DNA of 64,000 nt from Acuticoccus sediminis. GTDB lineage: Bacteria > Pseudomonadota > Alphaproteobacteria > Rhizobiales > Amorphaceae. Below are positions 59,178-64,000 of the stretch, in pieces; the stretch's first letter is position 1, and every line of letters starts with the position of its first letter. Location of the stretch: NCBI RefSeq assembly GCF_003258595.1, contig NZ_QHHQ01000002.1:992001-1056000 (forward strand), given 5' to 3'. The position numbers and the translations under genes were made by a program. Below the pieces are notes generated by a model. It was not told where the DNA came from, ran no database searches, and saw only the letters and a program-made list of their open reading frames with translations.

Positions 59178-60847
59178 CAGCGGACGCCGGCAAGCTGCGG
59201 GTAGGCCGAGCGGGCGGCGTCCTCGGTGAGGAGCCCGTCGGCGAGGTCCGCCTCGATCTCCGGGACGCGGCGCTTCTCGGGAGAGCCGTACCCGGCGCCG
59301 CCGCCGAGGCGGAAGACGACGAGGTCGCCCGCGACGAGCTCACGCATGTCCTTCGAGCCGAGCGGGATCACCTCGCCGTCGCGATGGATCTCGCAGGCGC
59401 CCGTCGTCCCGGGCGTGCCGCCGAACAGCGGGTCGGCCGGGCGGGTGAAGTGGTCCGCGTAGAGGGCGACCGTGGCGCCCGTCTCCAGGATGCGGAACGC
59501 CTTCACGAAGCCGGTGCCGCCGCGATGCTCGCCGTGGCCGTAGCTGTCGACGGTGAGGGCGTACTCCTCGACGCGGAAGAACGTGTAGTCCTGGTCGATC
59601 GCCTCCACCGGGGTGTTGGCGCAGTTGGCGAGCGGGGTGTCGACCGCGTCGCAGCCGTTGGCGGTCGAGGATGCGCCGTAGCCGCCGCCGAAGATCTCCA
59701 GGTAGACCGAGTAGCCGGACGGCGAGAGCCAGGAGAGGCAGGCGACGGTGGTGGTGTCGAACCCGCCGGCGATGACCTGATCGGGGACCGCCTTGGAGAG
59801 CGCCTTCATGGTGGCGTTGAAGGCGCGGTAGCAGACCTCCATGCGCGCCCGCACAGGGGCGGGATAGCGCGGGTTGAGGATGGTTCCCTCGGGCACGATC
59901 ACCTCGACCGGGCGCAGCAGGCCGGCGTTGAACGGGAGGTCGGGCGAGGTCAGCGCGCTCTTCACGCACGACAGCGTCGCCGAGATCGCCGAGGCGAGCG
60001 GGGCGTTGAGGTTGGTCCTCACCTGCGGGTCGGTGCCGGTGTAGTCGACGGTGATGGAATCACCCTTCACCGTCACCCTGGAGCGCACGTAGACGGGCTC
60101 GGTGCCGATGCCGTCGTCGTCGATGGCGTCCTCGCCGGTGTAGACGCCGTCGGGCACGGCGGCGATGCCGGCCCGGGTGCGCCGCTCGGTGTAGGTCTGG
60201 AACTCGGCCATCACGGCCTCGACCGTCTCGGTCCCGTACTTGGCGCAGAGCTCGCGGATGCGCTGCCCGCCGATGGCGTTCGCGGCGATCTGCGCCTCGA
60301 AGTCGCCCATCGTCTGGAGCGGCGCGCGCACATTGGCGCGCAGCAGCCGTTCCAGCGCCCCGCCGTTCCAGTCGCGCGACATGGAGAACTTTGTCGGCGG
60401 GATGATGAGCCCCTCGGAGTGGACGTCGCGGGCCATGACGGAGAGGCCGGGGCTGCCGCCGCCGACGTCGAGATGGTGCGCCACCGACGCCGCGAAGCCG
60501 ACACGCCGGCCGCCGGCGAAGATCGGATGGAAGAAGAAGACGTCCTGCAGGTGCTGGCCGCCCGAATAGGGGTCGTTGATGACGAAGAACTCATCCTCGG
60601 TGACCGCCTCGAGGTCGTACTCGCGCGCGCAGGCCTGGAAGATCGAGCCGATGGTGCCGAGCTGCATCGGGATCAGCTCCGCCTGGGCGACCGTCTCGCC
60701 CATGCGGTCGAGGATCGCGGCCGACCCGTCCCGCGCCTCGCGCAGGATGGTGGAGTAGGCCGAGCGGACGAGCTTGGACCCCATCTCGCGGGCGGCCGCC
60801 AGGATACCTTGGCTGATGACGGCGTAGTCGATCGGGTTGAGGGCCAT
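59177..60847 (-). CDS. hyuB: Hydantoinase B/oxoprolinase family subunit (second)
   Basis: A 556-residue HyuB. Typical segments: YSTILREARDGSAAILD, FFVINDPYSGGQHLQDVFFFHPIF shortened to the conserved NDPYSGGQHLQD core, and the glycine-rich IFGGGYGASSTANG. The TAATG junction with hyuA (1-nt overlap) implies tight coupling of the two subunits. The partner is HyuA at 60847-62862. Confidence 0.92.
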   Translation of the reverse strand: MALNPIDYAVISQGILAAAREMGSKLVRSAYSTILREARDGSAAILDRMGETVAQAELIPMQLGTIGSIFQACAREYDLEAVTEDEFFVINDPYSGGQHLQDVFFFHPIFAGGRRVGFAASVAHHLDVGGGSPGLSVMARDVHSEGLIIPPTKFSMSRDWNGGALERLLRANVRAPLQTMGDFEAQIAANAIGGQRIRELCAKYGTETVEAVMAEFQTYTERRTRAGIAAVPDGVYTGEDAIDDDGIGTEPVYVRSRVTVKGDSITVDYTGTDPQVRTNLNAPLASAISATLSCVKSALTSPDLPFNAGLLRPVEVIVPEGTILNPRYPAPVRARMEVCYRAFNATMKALSKAVPDQVIAGGFDTTTVACLSWLSPSGYSVYLEIFGGGYGASSTANGCDAVDTPLANCANTPVEAIDQDYTFFRVEEYALTVDSYGHGEHRGGTGFVKAFRILETGATVALYADHFTRPADPLFGGTPGTTGACEIHRDGEVIPLGSKDMRELVAGDLVVFRLGGGAGYGSPEKRRVPEIEADLADGLLTEDAARSAYPQLAGVR

Positions 60848-62862
60848 TACTGCACCTTGCGCAGGGTGATGTTGTCGTTGCCGTCGCGCGTGGCGGACCA
60901 GCCGGCGGGCACATGGATCGTCGAGGAGTAGCCCTCGATGAGGAGCGGCCCGGCGTGGGCCTCGTCGTAGGGCAGCCTGGAGGCGCCGAGGACGCGCGCC
61001 TCGTAGGAGCCGTTCTCGCCGGCCATCTGCGCGACCGCGACGGAGGGGCGCTCCACCTCGCGCTCCATGAAGGTCGGGATCGCGTCGATGGGCTTGTCCA
61101 CCTCGAGGCGGAAGCCGACGACCTCGATCGCCTGATTGTGGCCGCCGCTGTGGTAGTAGATGCGCTGGTGCGCGTCCGCGAAGGCGTCCTTCAGCGCCGC
61201 TGCGTCCATCGTCGCGAGGCGCTCGATGTCGAGGACGACCGGCACCTCGAACGCCTGGCCGACGAAGCGCATGTCGGCGGTGAAGATGAAGTCGAGGCCA
61301 CCGCCGAGGCCGAGCGCCTCGAACTCCGAGCGACCCTTGGCGGACATTGCCGCGAACGCCTCGCGCACGAGGTCCGGAGCGGCGCCGTCGACGCGGAACC
61401 GGCGCGTCTCGGCGTAGATCTTGGAGAAGTCCGACGCGATGAGGCCGAAGGCGGAGAGGACGCCGGGGTTCGGCGGCACCACCACCTCGGACATGCCGAG
61501 CTCCTCGGCGATCTCCGCCGCCAGCAGCGGGCCGGCGCCGCCGAAGGGGACGAGCGCGTAGTCGCGCGGGTCGTGGCCCTTCTCGGTCGAGACGAGCTGG
61601 ATGGCGCGCACGATGTTGGCGACGCCGAGGCGCAGCGCGCTCGCCGCCGCCGTCGGGACCGACATGCCGAGCGCGCTGGCGATCGGCTCGAACGCCTCGA
61701 CGGCCTTGTCGCGGTAGATCTTCATGGCGCCGCCGAGGAAGGCGTCGGGCTGGATCGTGCCGCGGATGACGTGGGCGTCGGTGATGGTCGGGAGCGTGCC
61801 GCCCTTGCCGTAGCAGGCGGGCCCCGGTTCGGCGCCGGCCGAGCGGGGGCCGACGCGCAGCATCCCGCCCTCGTCCATCCACACCAGACTCCCGCCGCCC
61901 GCGCCGACCGTCGCGATGTCGAGCACCGGGGTACGCACCGGAAGGCCGTCGAGCTCGGTGTCGGGCGAGATGCCCGGGCGGCCGTCGGCGACGAGGCAGA
62001 TGTCGGTCGAGGTGCCGCCCATGTCGAAGGTGACGATGTCCTTCACGTTCGAGCGGCCGACCTGGCGGATCGCGCCGACGACGCCGGCGGCGGGACCGCT
62101 GAAGAGGGCGGCGATCGCGTTGCGGCGCATCCCCTCGGCCGGCAGCCGTCCGCCGTTCGACTGCATCACCGAGAAGCGGCGGGCAAAGCCGCGCTCGGCG
62201 AGCGAGGTGGCGAGGCGGTCGAGGTAGGCGTCGATGACAGGCTGGACGTACGCTGCGAGCGTCGCCGTCGAGGCGCGCTCGAACTCGCGGAACTCGCGGC
62301 TGACGTCGGCCGAGCAGGTGACGAACATGCCCGGCAGCGCCTCGTCGAGCAGCGCAGCGAGCGCGCGCTCGTGCTCGGCGTTGGCGTAGGAGGAGAGGAG
62401 GCAGATCGCCACGGCCTGGTAGCCGCCCGCGGCGATGAGCGGCGCGAGGCGGGCGGCCTCTGCCGCGGCGTCGAGCGGGACGATCACGTTGCCGGCGGCG
62501 TCGACCCGCTCGGCCACCTCGAAGCAGTCGCGCCGGGCGACGACAGGGGCGGGCTTGGCGTAGCGCAGGTCGTAGATGTTGCGGCGATCGTGGCGCTGCA
62601 GGAACAGGATGTCCCGGAAGCCCTTCGTGGTGACGAAGGCGACGCTGGCGCCCTTGCGCTCGAGCAGTGCGTTGGTGGCGACCGTCGAACCGTGGACGAG
62701 ATCGTCCACCCTGTTGAGGTCGAGGCCCGTCTCGTCCAGCGCGGCGAGCACGCCGATGTCCGGAGAACGGGGCGTGCTGGGCACTTTTCGCAGCGTGACG
62801 CGGTCCCCGTCGACGACGACGAGGTCCGTGAACGTTCCGCCGACCTCTGCACCGGCCCTCAT
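60847..62862 (-). CDS. hyuA: Hydantoinase A/oxoprolinase family subunit (second)
   Basis: A 671-residue HyuA with GAEVGGTFTDLVVVDG at the N-terminus, VHGSTVATNALLERK and the central FDMGGTSTDICLVADG ATP site. AGGAG is 6 nt before the ATG. It is first gene of the operon, divergent from the XRE-cupin regulator across 226 bp filled with TGAAC and TTTCAT-N5-ATGA motifs. With HyuB it should open a cyclic amide using ATP; followed by the DAO oxidase, an N-alkyl or amino product is plausible. Confidence 0.93.
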   Translation of the reverse strand: MRAGAEVGGTFTDLVVVDGDRVTLRKVPSTPRSPDIGVLAALDETGLDLNRVDDLVHGSTVATNALLERKGASVAFVTTKGFRDILFLQRHDRRNIYDLRYAKPAPVVARRDCFEVAERVDAAGNVIVPLDAAAEAARLAPLIAAGGYQAVAICLLSSYANAEHERALAALLDEALPGMFVTCSADVSREFREFERASTATLAAYVQPVIDAYLDRLATSLAERGFARRFSVMQSNGGRLPAEGMRRNAIAALFSGPAAGVVGAIRQVGRSNVKDIVTFDMGGTSTDICLVADGRPGISPDTELDGLPVRTPVLDIATVGAGGGSLVWMDEGGMLRVGPRSAGAEPGPACYGKGGTLPTITDAHVIRGTIQPDAFLGGAMKIYRDKAVEAFEPIASALGMSVPTAAASALRLGVANIVRAIQLVSTEKGHDPRDYALVPFGGAGPLLAAEIAEELGMSEVVVPPNPGVLSAFGLIASDFSKIYAETRRFRVDGAAPDLVREAFAAMSAKGRSEFEALGLGGGLDFIFTADMRFVGQAFEVPVVLDIERLATMDAAALKDAFADAHQRIYYHSGGHNQAIEVVGFRLEVDKPIDAIPTFMEREVERPSVAVAQMAGENGSYEARVLGASRLPYDEAHAGPLLIEGYSSTIHVPAGWSATRDGNDNITLRKVQ

Positions 62863-62877
62863 CGCATGCTCCTGTAC

Positions 62878-63051
62878 TGAACGAAGTGGCCGCAGATTTT
62901 CACTTCACACGAGGCTATGCAAGCCCAATTTTCATACTTTATGATCCCACTCGTGATGAACGTTCAATCGATTCGGGTGGTTGAGCGAGCGGCCGTTCAG
63001 TGCTTCAGAAAAGTGAACGCTTGTTGCCTTCACTTTCATGAACTATGAAAG
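62878..63051. promoter_or_regulatory. Operator-dense divergent region of the XRE-cupin regulator
   Basis: Six copies of TGAAC/GTTCA occur: 62878, 62957, 62962, 62995, 63014 and 63039 (start positions), including the perfect palindrome TGAACGTTCA (62957-62966). Inverted repeats: CTTTCAT-N5-ATGAAAG (63033-63051), a weaker TTTCAT-N5-ATGATC (62930-62946), and AAAGTGAA-N11-TTCACTTT (63010-63036). They flank both divergent genes. The repeats are visible; the bound protein is inferred to be the adjacent XRE-cupin regulator. Confidence 0.65.
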
Positions 63052-63088
63052 GTTGAGATCGTCGACGACGGTCCGAAGAGGGGCAGGG

Positions 63089-63706
63089 ATGACGGATCGA
63101 GCCGAGAGGGACGGCCCGACGGATGTGGATCGCTTGGGGTTCAAGCTGCGCGACCTTCGCCGCAGTCAGGCACTGTCGCTGCAGGACCTGTCGCGCCGTG
63201 CCGACGTGTCGGTGGGGACGCTGAGCCAGCTCGAGCGCGGCCTGTCGCGCCCCTCGCTGCGCACCCTGCAGAAGATCGGTGCCGCCGCGGGCGTGCCCCT
63301 CTCGTGGTTCTTCGACGAAACGTCGGAGAAGAACGAGGGCGACGGCGTCGTCGTCCGGAAGGGGCAGGGGGCGAAGCTCAACGTCACCGCCGGCGGCATC
63401 TCCAAGACGCTGCTGACGCCGCTCTCGGTGAACGGCCTCCAGCTCATGATGGTGACGATGGAGCCGAATTCCGCCTCCGGCCACGGCAGCTACACCCACG
63501 AGGGGCACGACGCGGGCGTGGTGGTCGCCGGCAGCCTCAACCTCGAAGTGGACGGCCGCGTCTACGTCCTCGCCACCGGCGACAGCTTCGGCTTCGACAG
63601 CAGCCTGCCGCACCAGTTCGAGAACCGCGGCAACACCCAGGCGCAGATCCTCTGGGTCAACACCCAGTCCACCGCGCCGAAACTCGCCAGCGACGCCGAC
63701 GGCTGA
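63089..63706 (+). CDS. XRE-cupin transcriptional regulator (PuuR-like)
   Basis: A 205-residue regulator: Cro/CI-type HTH at residues ~15-70 (LRDLRRSQALSLQDLSRRADVSVGTLSQLERG) and a C-terminal cupin (SYTHEGHDAGVVVAGSLNLEVDG) that senses small molecules. ATG 63089 follows AAGAGGGG by 5 nt. It is divergent from hyuA2-hyuB2-DAO-dctPQM, which it probably controls. PuuR, the best-known relative, represses a DAO-containing amine pathway. Confidence 0.93.
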   Translation: MTDRAERDGPTDVDRLGFKLRDLRRSQALSLQDLSRRADVSVGTLSQLERGLSRPSLRTLQKIGAAAGVPLSWFFDETSEKNEGDGVVVRKGQGAKLNVTAGGISKTLLTPLSVNGLQLMMVTMEPNSASGHGSYTHEGHDAGVVVAGSLNLEVDGRVYVLATGDSFGFDSSLPHQFENRGNTQAQILWVNTQSTAPKLASDADG

Positions 63707-63727
63707 GCCGGGCGCGGGCGGGCGGCG

Positions 63728-64000
63728 TCAGACCGGCAGCTCGGACGTCAGCTTGATGCGCTGCATGGGGATGTCCGTCTTGACGCTGCGTACGCCCTCG
63801 ATGCGCGTCAGATGCTCCACCTGGAAGGCGCGGTAGGCGTCGAGGTCGCGCGTCACGATTCGCAGCAGGAAATCGCATTCGCCGGCCATCAGGTGGCACT
63901 CGATCACCTCCGGGAGGGACATGACGCAGCGGGCGAAGTGGTCCGTCGAGGCGGCGTCCTGGGAGATCAGCGACACCCGCGCGAACACGGTGAGGCCGAG
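63728..64000 (-). CDS. Lrp/AsnC family regulator, C-terminal part (cut by window edge)
   Basis: The C-terminal ~90 residues of an Lrp/AsnC regulator: the RAM (ACT-like) ligand domain with LTVFARVSL, FARCVMSLPEVIECHLMAGECDFLL and the terminal VKTDIPMQRIKLTSELPV. The HTH half lies beyond the right edge. Such proteins sense amino acids. It converges with the XRE-cupin gene. Its target is presumably off-window. Confidence 0.9.
   Translation of the reverse strand, partial: LGLTVFARVSLISQDAASTDHFARCVMSLPEVIECHLMAGECDFLLRIVTRDLDAYRAFQVEHLTRIEGVRSVKTDIPMQRIKLTSELPV

Overview
This 64-kb window is GC-rich (roughly 70 %) and almost fully coding. Gene content and style suggest a metabolically versatile alphaproteobacterium, most likely Hyphomicrobiales/Rhizobiales-like. 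The evidence is the density of TRAP, tripartite tricarboxylate (TTT) and ABC uptake systems, the GntR/MocR, IclR, XRE-cupin, LacI, TetR and Lrp regulators, and many ATGA/GTGA-coupled genes. I saw no rRNA, tRNA, CRISPR array, transposase or phage gene. The window reads as a chromosomal or megaplasmid catabolic region made of small-molecule uptake and degradation modules, most with their own regulator.

Layout. (1) 1-4469: an RND efflux operon (permease cut by the left edge, plus a lipoprotein adaptor) divergent from a TetR gene, with two tandem TGGAC-N4-GTCCA boxes between. (2) 4476-5357: a secreted alpha/beta hydrolase. (3) 5464-14770: a nine-gene minus-strand operon, tctC-tctA-oxidoreductase-tctB-isomerase-enolase superfamily-epimerase-TetR-aldolase. 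It looks like a complete uptake and breakdown route for an unidentified sugar acid. (4) 14881-17287: a MocR regulator divergent from a DMT exporter. (5) 17304-24504: an ABC importer plus RidA, an MFS exporter, a LacI regulator and a Tat-exported SMP-30 lactonase. LacI-type boxes sit on the ABC promoter. (6) 24514-30019: an FAD protein divergent from a TTT transporter plus a TauD-like dioxygenase. (7) 30051-40276: hyuA-hyuB with two class III aminotransferases, an IclR regulator, and a TRAP transporter. The hyuA and dctP promoters share an ATCTCG-N5-CGAGAT operator. (8) 40672-46819: an amidase with a coupled small ORF, a GntR/FCD regulator, and an ABC importer. (9) 47170-54552: a five-gene minus operon (SDR, aminotransferase, alpha/beta hydrolase, M20 amidohydrolase, cupin) divergent from a class II aldolase and a flavin monooxygenase. 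(10) 54853-63706: hyuA-hyuB-DAO oxidase-TRAP operon divergent from an XRE-cupin regulator. (11) 63728-64000: the end of an Lrp/AsnC regulator.

The modules share a logic: a binding-protein importer, C-N or C-C bond-cleaving enzymes, and a one-component regulator at a divergent promoter. The strongest non-gene signals are the shared putative IclR operator, TGAAC-rich repeats and inverted repeats in front of the XRE-cupin regulator, twin LacI boxes, a ~205-bp dispersed repeat present twice between convergent genes, and hairpins behind two binding-protein genes. Two SDR-fold proteins lack the usual catalytic lysine. All substrate assignments are inference.
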